64,000 bases of DNA from Opitutaceae bacterium (GCA_016795565.1 JAEUGW010000010.1:1-64000), one strand, 5' to 3'. Numbered from the stretch's first letter, positions 45,898 to 55,719 are shown. A program made the numbers and translations. Notes: generated by a model from the sequence alone, not told the origin.

Positions 45898-46902
45898 TCA
45901 AAACAGATATAGGAGCAACAGCACAAAGGCCAGCGCCAGGCGGTAATAGGCAAAAAGCGCCAGTCCGTGGCGCGAGATGAAATGCACGAGGAATTTGACC
46001 GCCAGCAGGGCGGAAATTGCGGCGACACCCGCCCCCAGCAGCACATCCGGCCAGCCGAAAACCTCGATCATGGCGGGGCCGGACCGGGCGGCCTTGTAAA
46101 GGGCGGCTCCGGCCAGCGTCGGCAAGCCCACCAGAAAGCTGAACTCTGCCGCCTTCGCGGCGTTCAGCCCGGCGAGATAGCCGCCGACAATCGTTACCAT
46201 GGACCGGCTCATCCCGGGCCACAGCGCCAGGCATTGGGCCAAGCCGATGCCGAGGGCCTTGCGCGCGGAGAGGCTGGACGGATCGCCCTTGGAGTAGCCA
46301 ATGCCCGAGTTGGACCGGCGCCAGCGCTCGGCCCACAGCATCACTATCGCGCCGGCGATAAGGGCGCCGATGACCGTCCAGATGGAGAAGAGGTAGCGAT
46401 CAATCAGGTCGTGCAGCAGGAAGCCGATGATTGCCACCGGGAGAAAGGCGAGGAGGACGTTGCGCAGCAGCCGATAGCCGGCGCTGCTGCGGCCGAGCAG
46501 GCCGATGAACATGGACAGCACCTGTCGCCAATAGAGCAGAAGGACGGCGCCGATGGCTCCGACCTGGATGATTACCGTGTAGGTGTCGGCCGCGAGTTTG
46601 AGGGTCAGCGGCACGCCGTCGGGATGCTCGGGCGAGGGCGGCTTGTGCCACAACGGCCGGCCGGTGCGGTCGGCCAGCTGTTTCTCCGAACCGAGCCCCA
46701 GCACCCGGTTGGCGATGATAAGGTGGCCGGTGGACGAGACGGGCAGGAATTCCGTGACGCCCTCGACCACGCCGAGCACGACGGCGTCGCCCACGCTGAG
46801 TTCGGCGAGAGGACGGGCAGGTTGCTCGGCCGCGCTGGCCGGGAGGAAGAAGCTGAGGGCCAGCACGAGGCCGGCGCAGGCGATGCGGCGCGATGAAGGC
46901 AC
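45898..46902 (-). CDS. uppP: Undecaprenyl-diphosphatase (UppP/BacA)
   Basis: A 334-residue membrane phosphatase that recycles the lipid carrier of peptidoglycan. The start is uncertain: GTG 46902 (used here) or TTG 46920. The first 30 residues form a signal-like segment that is longer than in most members. Motifs EGVTEFLPVSSTGHLI (about 47-62) and PGMSRSMVTIVGG (about 225) carry the catalytic residues. A loop with RTGRPLWHKPPSPEHPDG is inserted after the first motif. About eight membrane helices are visible. It is divergent from trpD. Confidence 0.92.
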   Translation of the reverse strand: MPSSRRIACAGLVLALSFFLPASAAEQPARPLAELSVGDAVVLGVVEGVTEFLPVSSTGHLIIANRVLGLGSEKQLADRTGRPLWHKPPSPEHPDGVPLTLKLAADTYTVIIQVGAIGAVLLLYWRQVLSMFIGLLGRSSAGYRLLRNVLLAFLPVAIIGFLLHDLIDRYLFSIWTVIGALIAGAIVMLWAERWRRSNSGIGYSKGDPSSLSARKALGIGLAQCLALWPGMSRSMVTIVGGYLAGLNAAKAAEFSFLVGLPTLAGAALYKAARSGPAMIEVFGWPDVLLGAGVAAISALLAVKFLVHFISRHGLALFAYYRLALAFVLLLLYLF

Positions 46903-46985
46903 GCGCCAGTGTCCGCGCAAACGCGCTTGGCTGTCGAGAATTATGCTTTGCGCCGTCGGGAGTTTTGATTCTGCTCGCCGTTTCG

Positions 46986-48032
46986 ATGGCCGCTTTGAAC
47001 GACCTGACCACCAAGCTTCACGCCCGCCATGATTTGGTCGCGGCGGAGGTGACGGCTGCGGCGGGTGCCCTGGCCTCGCCCGAGGTCCCCGATGAGGCCA
47101 AGGCGCTTTTCCTGACCGCGCTTGCGGCCAAGGGCGAAACGCCGCAGGAAATTGCGGGGTTTGCCCGTGAGTTCCGGGCCCTGGCCGTCAACCCCGGCGT
47201 CGAGCCCTGGGCCGCGCGGGCCATCGACATTGTCGGCACCGGCGGCGACCACGCGGGCGGATTCAACATTTCCAGTCTGGTCGTGCTCGTGGTGGCCAGC
47301 GCGGGTGTGCCGGTCATGAAGCATGGCAATCGCGGCATCACCTCGAAATGCGGCAGCGCCGACCTGCTGGCGGCGTTGGGGGTGGATCTCGCCGCGCCGC
47401 CCGAAAAATTGCGCCGGGCGCTGGAGCAGCTGGGCTACGCCTTCTTCTTCGCGCCCAATTTCCACCCGGCCTTCAAGCATGTCGGCCCGGTCCGCAAAGC
47501 CCTCGCCGCCCAGGGGCGGCGGACGGTGTTCAATGTGCTCGGCCCGCTCCTGAATCCGGGCCGGCCGGCCCATATCCTCCTGGGGGTGTATTCGCTGCCG
47601 CTGGTATCCAAGCTTGCCAGCACCCTGGACGAACTTGGCCAGTCGGCAGGCCTCGTCGCGCATGGAGTCATCACTCCTGATCTGGGTATAGACGAGCTGA
47701 CCACGGCAACCGTCAACCATGTGCAGGGCGTCGGCCGGCTGTGCGCTGTGCAGGCGAGCTGGCGGGCGGAGGATTTCGGACTTAACGCCGCGCCGTTTGC
47801 CGAGTTGGTGGGGGGCGATGTTCAGGCGAATCTCGCGACGATTGAGCGCATCCTGGCCGGCCGCGGCCCGGGCGGTCTGGTGGACACCATCGTGCTGAAC
47901 AGCGCCGTGGCCTTGCACGTGGCGGGCAAGGTGGGTTCGATCCGCGAGGGGCTGGCCCCGGCGCGCGAGTTGCTGCTGGGTGGGGCCGTGGCGGCGAAGA
48001 TCGCCGCGACGAGGGAATTTTATCGCGCATGA
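46986..48032 (+). CDS. trpD: Anthranilate phosphoribosyltransferase
   Basis: A 348-residue enzyme of tryptophan synthesis. ATG at 46986 gives MAALNDLTTKLHARHDLV. The PRPP site DIVGTGGDHAGGFNISS is near residue 77, MKHGNRGITSKCGSADLLAALG follows (split by the family glycine turn), then NFHPAFKHVGPVR and FNVLGPLLNPG. The family usually has GTGGDGxxTFNIS; here the T is G. No other trp gene is nearby. It overlaps glmM by ATGA. Confidence 0.94.
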   Translation: MAALNDLTTKLHARHDLVAAEVTAAAGALASPEVPDEAKALFLTALAAKGETPQEIAGFAREFRALAVNPGVEPWAARAIDIVGTGGDHAGGFNISSLVVLVVASAGVPVMKHGNRGITSKCGSADLLAALGVDLAAPPEKLRRALEQLGYAFFFAPNFHPAFKHVGPVRKALAAQGRRTVFNVLGPLLNPGRPAHILLGVYSLPLVSKLASTLDELGQSAGLVAHGVITPDLGIDELTTATVNHVQGVGRLCAVQASWRAEDFGLNAAPFAELVGGDVQANLATIERILAGRGPGGLVDTIVLNSAVALHVAGKVGSIREGLAPARELLLGGAVAAKIAATREFYRA

Positions 48033-49366
48033 AACGTCTCTATTTCGGCACCGACGGCGTGCGCGGCCTCTACGGCGGCGCGGTCATGAACGAGGACTTC
48101 GCCTGGCGGCTGGGGGCCGCGGCAGGGCGCTGGCTCAAGGCCGCGAAGGACATCCCCGCGGGCCGCGTGCTGATCGGCCGTGATACGCGCGCCTCGGGCC
48201 CGGCGCTCGCGCAGGCGGTGGCCGACGGGTTGGCGCACGAAGGCCACCTCGTCACCTCGCTCGAAGTGCTGCCCACGCCTGCGGTGGCCCTGGCCGTGCG
48301 CCTGAATCAGGCTGCCTTGGGAGTGGTCATCACCGCCTCGCACAATCCCGCCACCGACAATGGCATCAAATTCTTTGGCTCTGGCGGGATTAAGCTGACC
48401 GATGCCGAGGAGGTGCAGATCGAGCAGCTCCTGCCGGCCGCGCGCTTGAGCTCCGTGAGTGCCGTGATCCCGAGGAAAGATGGCGTCTCCGACTATGTCG
48501 CGCCGGCCGAAAAACTGCTGTCCGCCGGGCTCACGGGCTGGAAAATTGTCCTCGATACGGCCAACGGCGCGACCGTTGCGACCAGTGCCGCCGTGTTGCG
48601 CCATCACGGTGCCGATCTGCTTCAACTCGGGGCCGAGCCCGACGGCCAAAACATCAATGCCGGGCTCGGCAGCGAGCATCCGGAGCAAATGTGCGCGGCC
48701 GTCCGCCAGCACGGGGCTCGTCTGGGCATCGCTCACGACGGGGACGGCGACCGTTGTGTCCTCTGCGACGAGAAGGGCGATGTGCTCGATGGGGATGAGT
48801 TGCTCACGATCCTTGCCCTGCACGCGCTCAAGCAGGGCAAGCTGGCGAAGCAGACCCTGATTGTGACGGTGCAGAGCAATCTCGGGGTGGATGCCGCCGT
48901 GGCGGCGGCTGGCGGCCGGGTCTGCCGCACGCCGGTCGGCGACCGGTATGTCATCGAGCGGATGCTAGAGGAGGGAGCCACCTTGGGCGGCGAGTCCTCC
49001 GGTCACGTCATTTGTGCGGATGTGGCCCCGACGGGCGATGGGCTGCTCGCCGCACTCAGGGTTATCGAGGTGATGCTGGAGACCGGGCAGCCGCTCTCCG
49101 TCCTGCGTCGCCAACTGGTCAAATTCCCCCAGCACACGGCCGCGCTGCGGGTGCGGGAAAAGAAGCCTCTGGACTCATTGCCCGCGCTTGCGGCGGCAAT
49201 TCAAACGGCCGAGGCCCGTCTCGGAGCGAAGGGGCGCGTGCTGGTGCGCTACTCCGGCACCGAGTCCAAGCTGCGGCTGCTGGTTGAGGGGCCGACTGAC
49301 GACATCGTGGCGGATGCGCTTGGGCAACTGGTAGCCGCCGCCCGGGCCGACTTGGAAGTCCTTTGA
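48029..49366 (+). CDS. glmM: Phosphoglucosamine mutase
   Basis: A 445-residue enzyme that makes glucosamine-1-phosphate for peptidoglycan and lipopolysaccharide. N-terminal RLYFGTDGVRGLYGG, catalytic S104 in ITASHNPATDNGIKFF, metal-binding HDGDGDRCVLC near 237 and sugar-binding GGESSGHVI near 320 are all in place. It overlaps trpD by four bases, so translation is coupled. Followed after 86 bases by a TPR-like gene. Confidence 0.95.
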   Translation: MKRLYFGTDGVRGLYGGAVMNEDFAWRLGAAAGRWLKAAKDIPAGRVLIGRDTRASGPALAQAVADGLAHEGHLVTSLEVLPTPAVALAVRLNQAALGVVITASHNPATDNGIKFFGSGGIKLTDAEEVQIEQLLPAARLSSVSAVIPRKDGVSDYVAPAEKLLSAGLTGWKIVLDTANGATVATSAAVLRHHGADLLQLGAEPDGQNINAGLGSEHPEQMCAAVRQHGARLGIAHDGDGDRCVLCDEKGDVLDGDELLTILALHALKQGKLAKQTLIVTVQSNLGVDAAVAAAGGRVCRTPVGDRYVIERMLEEGATLGGESSGHVICADVAPTGDGLLAALRVIEVMLETGQPLSVLRRQLVKFPQHTAALRVREKKPLDSLPALAAAIQTAEARLGAKGRVLVRYSGTESKLRLLVEGPTDDIVADALGQLVAAARADLEVL

Positions 49367-49452
49367 GCCCTTGGTCACCCCGCACCACAATGAGACGCGC
49401 CTCTCCGTTGTCCGGCGTTGTGTCGGCGGGCCGCTCTGATTGACTCCGGCTT

Positions 49453-50112
49453 ATGCCCGAGGTGCCTGTCGCTGCGCTGAGCTTCGCCCTGCAAAAACAG
49501 GTGGAGAGCGCGCGGGCGGCCTTCGATCGGGGCAAGCCCGCGCCCGCCGCCGAACTATGTGCGCGGATCCTCGACGAGCAGCCTGCCTGCCTGAGCGTGA
49601 GGAAGCTGGAGCGGGCGGCCTTGCTCAAGCTGGCGGCCACGCGCAGCGGCAACCTGTCGAAAATGGTCCAGGCCGTTTCCAACGCCCCGTTCCTGCTCGG
49701 CGGAAGCCTGAAGCTGAAGGATGATCCGCGAGCGGCGCTGGCCTGTGCGGAGAAACTGTTGCGGCGCGATCCGCTGAGCACCGCCGCGCTCGGATTGTTG
49801 GGCCAGTCGGCCATGGCGCTCGGCTGGCCGGAGACGGCGGTGTTTGCCTACGAGGCGGCCACCGATCTCGAGCACGACCGGCCCGACCTGTGGGTGGCGC
49901 TCAGCGGGGCCTACCTCGCGGCCGGGCGGGCCAAGGAAGCGGTCCACGCCGCTGACGAGGCCCTGCGGCTCCAGCCCGCCAATGCCGATGCGCTCGCCCT
50001 GCAGCGGGCGGCTTCGGTGGCCATCACGCTGGCGCAGGGCAAGTGGGAGCAAGGCGGCGATTTCCGCGCCAAACTGGCTTCCGGGACGACGAGCGCGCCG
50101 CCCAAACCGTAA
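49453..50112 (+). CDS. TPR-like protein of unknown function
   Basis: A 219-residue, mostly helical, soluble protein without signal peptide. Repeats resembling TPR units are seen at about 25-60, 85-120 and 130-185 (for example LWVALSGAYLAAGRAKEAVHAADEALR, written here as two shorter parts: LWVALSGAYLAAG and RAKEAVHAADEALR). It is rich in Ala and Leu. I cannot assign a function. It could follow glmM in the same transcript and converges with the HD-domain gene five bases beyond. Confidence 0.75.
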   Translation: MPEVPVAALSFALQKQVESARAAFDRGKPAPAAELCARILDEQPACLSVRKLERAALLKLAATRSGNLSKMVQAVSNAPFLLGGSLKLKDDPRAALACAEKLLRRDPLSTAALGLLGQSAMALGWPETAVFAYEAATDLEHDRPDLWVALSGAYLAAGRAKEAVHAADEALRLQPANADALALQRAASVAITLAQGKWEQGGDFRAKLASGTTSAPPKP

Positions 50113-50116
50113 GCCT

Positions 50117-50725
50117 TCAGGACTTGCGGGCGAGGTGCCCTTTGCCCACGGCGTCGTCGATCATCTTGACGGCATATTCCCAAATGGCCTGCGAGCCGTG
50201 GGCGACATGGGCGTTGCGCGCGAGCACGCGATCCTCGGTGACGCCGTGTTTCTGCCAGGCATGGCCGTCACTGAGGCAGTTGAGCAGCATGGGGTGAAAC
50301 CGGTCGCACGCGGCGGCGAACTTGGCCTCCGGTGTCGCCTGGGCCTCGAATTCGTCCCACAGCGCACGAAACTCGGTCGCCTGGTCGGCGGGGAGCAGGC
50401 CGAAGATGCGGGTGGCGGCCTTGGCCTCGCGCTCGTGCTGGTCGGCCATGTTTTTCACGTCGTAGGCAAAGGTGTCGCCGGCGTCGATTTCCACTAGGTC
50501 GTGGATGAGCACCATCTTGAGGATGCGGAGCACGTCGAGCGGCTGGTGGTTGGAGTGCTCGGCGAGCACGATGATCATCAGCGCGAAGTGCCACGAGTGC
50601 TCGGCGCTGTTCTCGGGGCGGCGGCTCTGGGTGAGGATGGTCTGCCGGAAGACCTCCTTGAGCTTGTCCACCTCGATGATGAAGGCGACCTGGCGGCGCA
50701 GGCGTTCGGCGGGGGCGAGGCTCAT
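50117..50725 (-). CDS. HD-domain hydrolase (YfbR-like)
   Basis: A 202-residue metal-dependent phosphohydrolase. The HD residues are visible: H45 in ENSAEHSWHF, HD in VLIHDLVEIDAGD near 75-80, and a later D in AACDRFHPML. The family acts on dNMPs in some bacteria. It is encoded second after the SGNH hydrolase, overlapping its stop (ATGA). Confidence 0.88.
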   Translation of the reverse strand: MSLAPAERLRRQVAFIIEVDKLKEVFRQTILTQSRRPENSAEHSWHFALMIIVLAEHSNHQPLDVLRILKMVLIHDLVEIDAGDTFAYDVKNMADQHEREAKAATRIFGLLPADQATEFRALWDEFEAQATPEAKFAAACDRFHPMLLNCLSDGHAWQKHGVTEDRVLARNAHVAHGSQAIWEYAVKMIDDAVGKGHLARKS

Positions 50726-51396
50726 GGCTGGAGGAGGGGCGCGAGCAGCCTGGTCCAGATGGCATAGCCGGCGGGCAGCATGTGCAGGCGGTCCTCGCGG
50801 AACAGTTCGGGGCGGAAATCACCGGTGTCGGTCAACATGGGCGTGGCGACGTCCACGAAAGTGCAACGCGGATCGGTCGCGCAATCGGCCGCGATGAGCT
50901 TGTTCGCCTGCCGGACCTGCGGGCGCACCTTGGCGCGCGACGGGCTTTCCTTGCAAGCGAGGTAGATGATCTTGGTCGCGGGCAGGGTGGCGTGAACCTT
51001 GGCGCGAAAGGCCTGGAAGTCGGCGAGGACGACTTCGGGTGATTTGCCGGACGCGAGGTCGTTTTCGCCGGCATAGACCACGACAATCCGCGGTTTATAC
51101 GGGAGGACGATGCGGTCGGCGTAGAAGAGGCTGTCCGCCATCTCCGAGCCGCCGAAGCCGCGGTTGATCGTGGGCACACCCGGAAAATCCTCGGCGAGCG
51201 TGGCCCAGAGGCGGATGGAGGAGCTGCCCACGAAGACCACGCCGTTGGCGGCCGGCGCTTGGACGGCGTCGGCGGCCGTGAATTTGGCGATGTCGGCGGC
51301 CCATTTCTCGGGTGAGGCGACGGCCGGCGCGACCAGCAGGAGGGCGGCGAGCAGGCCGATGGTCGAGCGAATGGGGCGGGGAAGTGGCGTGAGCAT
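50722..51396 (-). CDS. SGNH/GDSL-family secreted hydrolase
   Basis: A 224-residue exported esterase-like enzyme. ATG at 51396 gives MLTPLPRPIRSTIGLLAALL as signal peptide. Block I is VFVGSSSIRLW with the catalytic serine, block III is YAGENDLASG with the conserved Asn, and block V is REDRLHMLPAGY with the Asp and His. The open frame is much longer upstream, but the extension overlaps the prolyl oligopeptidase on the other strand and has no similarity. Substrate is unknown. Confidence 0.87.
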   Translation of the reverse strand: MLTPLPRPIRSTIGLLAALLLVAPAVASPEKWAADIAKFTAADAVQAPAANGVVFVGSSSIRLWATLAEDFPGVPTINRGFGGSEMADSLFYADRIVLPYKPRIVVVYAGENDLASGKSPEVVLADFQAFRAKVHATLPATKIIYLACKESPSRAKVRPQVRQANKLIAADCATDPRCTFVDVATPMLTDTGDFRPELFREDRLHMLPAGYAIWTRLLAPLLQP

Positions 51397-51501
51397 GGAG
51401 GCAAGATATGGGTCACGGACGACCGGGTGCAATACGCGCGTTCGCCGCTTGTCCGGGCGCGGGGAGCTTGCGCCGGCCACCAATCCCGTTTCTCTGGGCG
51501 G

Positions 51502-53643
51502 ATGTCCCATATTGCCCGCCTTCCCCTCGTGGCAGCCCTCGCGCCGGTTCTGGCGCTGGCGGCCGTCAATTATCCCCGCAGCAAGACGATCGAGCATTTC
51601 GACGACTATGCCGGCACCAAGGTCGCCGATCCCTACCGGTGGATGGAGGATCTCGATTCCGCCGACACCAAGGCCTGGGTCGCCGCGCAAAACGCCCTGA
51701 CGGACTCGGTCGTGGACCGCTTCCCTGAGCGTGCCCGCATCAATCAGCGCCTGACCGAACTCTGGAACTACCCGCGCACGGGTCTGCCGTTCAAGGAGGC
51801 CAACTGGTATTTCTACACGAAGAACGACGGCCTGCAGAACCAGTCTCCGCTCTACGTGACCGACGGTCTGCGCGGCACGGAGCGCCTGCTGCTCGATCCC
51901 AACACCCTTTCGGCCGACGGCACGGTGGCGCTCGCCCTCACCTCGACATCGCCGGATGGGAAATGGCTCGGCTACGGCCTCGCCACCGGCGGCTCCGACT
52001 GGCGCGAGTTGCGCCTGCGGGATGTCGCCACCGGGCAGGATGCGGCCGACTCCGTGAAGTGGGCCAAATTCACCGGCATGAGCTGGACGCACGACGCGAA
52101 GGGGTTCTTCTACTCGCGCTACCGCGAGCCGGCGGGTGGGGACAGCAAGGTTTTCAGCAAGATGGAAAACCGTCAGCTCTGCTATCACCGGGTCGGCACA
52201 CCGCAGTCGGACGACCGGCTGGTGTTTGCCCTGCCGGAGCAGCCGATGTGGTTCCCCAGCGGCACGGTCTCCTCCGATGGGCGCTATCTGATCCTCACGG
52301 TGTCCCAGCCCGGTCTGCGCGGCAACAGCGTCTATTACGTGGACATGGGCGACGCCCAGAATCCCCGGTTTGACGGTCCGGTCGTGAAGCTCATCGACCA
52401 GTTCGCGCACACCTACAGTTTCATCGGCAACAGCGGCTCCACGTTCTATTTCTCGACCAACGACGGTGCGCCGCGCTACCGGATCGTGGCGGTCTGCCTC
52501 GATGCGCCCGCCGGGTCCGCTCCGGTGACGCTGGTGGCGGAATCCGCCGACACGCTGGAAAGCGCGCGCATCTCGGCGGGCAAATTCGTGCTGACCTACA
52601 TGCATGATGTCGTGAGCCGCATCGCGCTGGCCAATCTCGACGGCTCTCCCGCGGGCGAGGTTCCGCTGCCGGGTCTCGGGGCCGTCGGATCCGTCACCGG
52701 CAAGTTCCGGGATCCCGAGCTGTTCATCAGCTATTCCTCCTTTCTCGTTCCGGGCAGCACGCTCCGGCACGATCTGGCCACCGGCAAAACCGAGGTTCAT
52801 CACGAGACGAAAACAGCGTTCGACGCCTCGCCCTACGAGGTGCGCCAGGTGTTCTACCCGTCGAAGGATGGCACGAGGATTCCGATGTTCCTGGTGCACA
52901 AGAAGGGCCTCAAGCTCGACGGCTCCGCGCCGGCCTGGCTTTACGGCTACGGCGGCTTCAATGTGGTCATGAAACCGCAGTTCGCCGTGCCGCCGCTGGT
53001 GTGGATCGAGGACGGCGGGGTTTACGCCATGGCCAACCTCCGCGGTGGCGGCGAATATGGCGAGGACTGGCACCAGGCCGGCACGAAGGAGCGCAAGCAG
53101 AACGTCTTTGACGACTACATCGCGGCGGCCGACTGGCTGGTCGCGCAGGGCTACACCACGCACCGGCGGATCGTGTTGGATGGCCGTTCCAACGGGGGGC
53201 TCCTCCTCGGTGCGGTGCTCAACCAGCGCCCGGATCTGGCCGGGGCGGCCGTGCCGGCCGTCGGGGTGATGGACATGCTGCGTTTCCACAAATTCACCGT
53301 CGGGGCGGGTTGGTCGGCGGACTACGGCAATTCGGATACCGCCGAGGGCTTCAAGTATCTCGCGGCCTACTCCCCGCTGCACACCGTGAAGCCCGGGGCG
53401 AAGTATCCGGCCATCCTTGTCACCACGGGCGACCACGACGACCGGGTGTTCCCCGCGCACTCCTACAAATACACCGCCGCGATGCAGGCGGCCGTGGCGC
53501 CTGACGCCGGCCCGATCCTCATCCACATCGAGGCGAATGCCGGCCACGGCGGCTCCAGCGGCACCACACCCGTCTCCAAGACCATCGCGGACTGGGCCTA
53601 CCGCATGGGCTTCGGCGCGCATTACACCGGCTGGGGCAAGTAA
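51502..53643 (+). CDS. Prolyl oligopeptidase family serine protease
   Basis: A 713-residue, probably periplasmic, peptidase. ATG at 51502 gives a signal peptide (MSHIARLPLVAALAPVLALA). It starts with the usual beta-propeller preceded by DDYAGTKVADPYRWMEDLDS. The catalytic serine is in LDGRSNGGLLLGA, the Asp in TTGDHDDRVFPAHS and the His in EANAGHGGSS. The propeller covers about residues 80-420. A GR instead of the common GG precedes the serine motif. Confidence 0.94.
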   Translation: MSHIARLPLVAALAPVLALAAVNYPRSKTIEHFDDYAGTKVADPYRWMEDLDSADTKAWVAAQNALTDSVVDRFPERARINQRLTELWNYPRTGLPFKEANWYFYTKNDGLQNQSPLYVTDGLRGTERLLLDPNTLSADGTVALALTSTSPDGKWLGYGLATGGSDWRELRLRDVATGQDAADSVKWAKFTGMSWTHDAKGFFYSRYREPAGGDSKVFSKMENRQLCYHRVGTPQSDDRLVFALPEQPMWFPSGTVSSDGRYLILTVSQPGLRGNSVYYVDMGDAQNPRFDGPVVKLIDQFAHTYSFIGNSGSTFYFSTNDGAPRYRIVAVCLDAPAGSAPVTLVAESADTLESARISAGKFVLTYMHDVVSRIALANLDGSPAGEVPLPGLGAVGSVTGKFRDPELFISYSSFLVPGSTLRHDLATGKTEVHHETKTAFDASPYEVRQVFYPSKDGTRIPMFLVHKKGLKLDGSAPAWLYGYGGFNVVMKPQFAVPPLVWIEDGGVYAMANLRGGGEYGEDWHQAGTKERKQNVFDDYIAAADWLVAQGYTTHRRIVLDGRSNGGLLLGAVLNQRPDLAGAAVPAVGVMDMLRFHKFTVGAGWSADYGNSDTAEGFKYLAAYSPLHTVKPGAKYPAILVTTGDHDDRVFPAHSYKYTAAMQAAVAPDAGPILIHIEANAGHGGSSGTTPVSKTIADWAYRMGFGAHYTGWGK

Positions 53644-53658
53644 GGACAGTTGCCGGAA

Positions 53659-53717
53659 GGGTGGGCGTCGGTTTCCACACCGACGCCAGTCGCCGATGTG
53701 GAAATCGGCGACCACCC
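53659..53717. repeat. Inverted repeat (gggtgggcgtcgg...)
   Basis: Arms gggtgggcgtcggtttccac (53659-53678) and the near reverse complement gtggaaatcggcgaccaccc (53698-53717) with three mismatches. A short hairpin cccggggcttgcgccccg lies beyond it. It fills the gap after the oligopeptidase gene. Confidence 0.65.
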
Positions 53718-53785
53718 CGGCGTGATACCCGGGGCTTGCGCCCCGCTATTTGCATCGCGGGTGGTCCTGACTATATCGCAGCGGC

Positions 53786-54841
53786 ATGTCGCTTTTGCAC
53801 ACTCCGCTCCAGGTCGGCGCACTCACGCTGCCGAACCGCATCATCATGGCGCCGCTCACCCGGTGCCGCGCCGGGGCCGGCCGGGTCCCGACCGACACGA
53901 TGCTGGAATATTACGTGCAGCGCGCCTCGGCGGGCCTGATCCTGACGGAGGCCACGGCGGTTCATCCGATGGGTGTCGGCTATCCGGACACGCCCGGCAT
54001 CTGGTCGGACGAACAGGTCGCGGGCTGGACGAAGATCACCGCCGCGGTGCACGCCGCAGGTGGGCGCATCATGTTGCAACTCTGGCACGTGGGCGCGATT
54101 TCGGACCCGGTTTACCTCGATGGGGCACTGCCGGTCGCGCCGAGCGCCATTGCCCCGGCCGGTCACGTCAGCCTGCTCCGCCCGCCCAAGGCCCATGTCG
54201 TGCCGCGCGCGCTGGAGTTGCACGAGATCCCGCGCATCGTGGCCGCCTACCGGCTCGGCGCGGTCAATGCGTTGCGCGCCGGCTTCGACGGGGTCGAGAT
54301 CCACGGGGCCAACGGCTACCTGCTCGACCAGTTCCTGCAGGATGGCACCAACCAGCGCACCGACCAATACGGCGGCTCCATCGAGAATCGCGCGCGTTTG
54401 GCGATCGAGGTAACGGATGCCGTGATCTCGGTCTGGGGCGCCGACCGCGTGGGTTACCATATCGCGCCGCGCGGCGGGTCGCACGGCATCAAGGACAGCA
54501 ATCCGGCGGCGAGCTTCGGCTATCTCGCCGCCGAACTCGGTCGGCGCAAGCTCGCCTTCCTGTTCTCCCGCGAACCGCTGCACGGCCACCGTTTCGGCCC
54601 CGCGCTCAAGCGCGCCTTCGGTGGCATCTACATCATGAACGAGGGGCTCACCGCCGCCACGGCGCAGGCCGTGCTCAGCGCGGGCGAGGCCGATGCGGTG
54701 GGGTGGGGCAAGCTCTTCATCGCGAATCCCGATTTGCCGCGCCGGCTGCAGCTTGGCGCCGCGCTCAACGAGCCCGTGCCCGCCACGTTCTACGGCGGCG
54801 ACGCCCGCGGCTACACGGATTACCCGGCATTCGCGGCGTGA
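53786..54841 (+). CDS. Old yellow enzyme family ene-reductase
   Basis: A 351-residue FMN-dependent enzyme that reduces activated C=C bonds. Motifs LPNRIIMAPLTRCRA, TEATAVHPMG, QLWHVGAISDP near 99 and HGANGYLLDQFLQDGTNQRT near 172 define the family; the substrate-binding His and Asn are in HGAN. The usual Arg of QLWHxGR is Ala here. C-terminal GKLFIANPDLPRRL is usual. Substrate and physiological role unknown. Confidence 0.92.
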   Translation: MSLLHTPLQVGALTLPNRIIMAPLTRCRAGAGRVPTDTMLEYYVQRASAGLILTEATAVHPMGVGYPDTPGIWSDEQVAGWTKITAAVHAAGGRIMLQLWHVGAISDPVYLDGALPVAPSAIAPAGHVSLLRPPKAHVVPRALELHEIPRIVAAYRLGAVNALRAGFDGVEIHGANGYLLDQFLQDGTNQRTDQYGGSIENRARLAIEVTDAVISVWGADRVGYHIAPRGGSHGIKDSNPAASFGYLAAELGRRKLAFLFSREPLHGHRFGPALKRAFGGIYIMNEGLTAATAQAVLSAGEADAVGWGKLFIANPDLPRRLQLGAALNEPVPATFYGGDARGYTDYPAFAA

Positions 54842-54925
54842 ACGGGGCGGCGGGGCGGTTGAAGCGGCCCTTAAGGAGTTGACCCGCCAGCGCGCACTCC
54901 CGCAGGCTGGCCCGGTTTAACACTG

Positions 54926-55621
54926 ATGTTCCACGCCTGGCTTCTCGGCTCCGCCGTCATCGGCTATTTTCTCGGGTCACTGCCTTTCGGGGCCATGGTT
55001 GCCCGGTCGCACGGCGTGGATATTTTCAAGGAGGGCAGCGGCAATCCGGGAGCGACCAATGTCAAGCGCGTGCTCGGCGAGAAGTTCGGCGCCAAGGGCA
55101 AGCGGGCGGGCAATCTGGTCTTCGGGCTCGATGTGCTCAAGGGCGCTGTCGCGTCCGGCTGGAGCCTGCTGGCCTGGACCAGCCTGAGCGTGAGTGTTGA
55201 CCTGGAGAACGGCAACGGTGCCGCCGTGATCACCGGCCAGGACTGGCGCTTGCTTGGATTGGCCGGTGTCATTGGCGCCATCCTCGGGCATTCTTTTTCC
55301 ATCTTCACCAAGTTCAAGGGCGGCAAGGGTGTCGCCACCGCCGCCGGCGGCGTGCTCATGCTCATGCCGGTCTCCTGCCTGATCGGGGGCCTGGTCTGGA
55401 TCATCACGTTCTATGCCACCCGCTACGTCTCGCTTGGGTCGATTCTGGCGGCGGTGGCCGTGCCCGCCTCCAGCTGGCTGCGCGGCAACCCGCTGCCGCT
55501 AAACATCGCCATCACCCTGATCGGCCTGTTCGTCATCGTCCGCCACCGCACCAACATCACCCGGCTGCTCAACGGCACGGAGAACAAGTTCACGAAGAAG
55601 CAACCGCCGGTCCAATCCTGA
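54926..55621 (+). CDS. plsY: Glycerol-3-phosphate acyltransferase PlsY
   Basis: A 231-residue membrane enzyme that transfers the acyl group from acyl-phosphate to glycerol 3-phosphate. The three conserved loops are visible: SLPFGAMVARSHGVDIFKEG and GSGNPGATNVKR, HSFSIFTKFKGGKGVATAAG, and RHRTNITRLLNGTENKF. About five membrane helices. It works with PlsX at 44486-45559. Length is slightly greater than usual because of a loop near 70-90. Confidence 0.95.
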   Translation: MFHAWLLGSAVIGYFLGSLPFGAMVARSHGVDIFKEGSGNPGATNVKRVLGEKFGAKGKRAGNLVFGLDVLKGAVASGWSLLAWTSLSVSVDLENGNGAAVITGQDWRLLGLAGVIGAILGHSFSIFTKFKGGKGVATAAGGVLMLMPVSCLIGGLVWIITFYATRYVSLGSILAAVAVPASSWLRGNPLPLNIAITLIGLFVIVRHRTNITRLLNGTENKFTKKQPPVQS

Positions 55622-55719
55622 GCCACGGTCAGCGGCCAATCGCCGGAAATTATGACGCGGAGGCGCACTCGCGCCTTGCCAAAGGCCGTCGGGCGGAGCC
55701 ATTTAACGCGACTCTTTCC

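Noticed and set aside
51397..53715. Extension of the SGNH hydrolase frame to 997 codons
   Set aside because: The upstream part is antisense to the prolyl oligopeptidase; the real gene starts at 51396 with a signal peptide.
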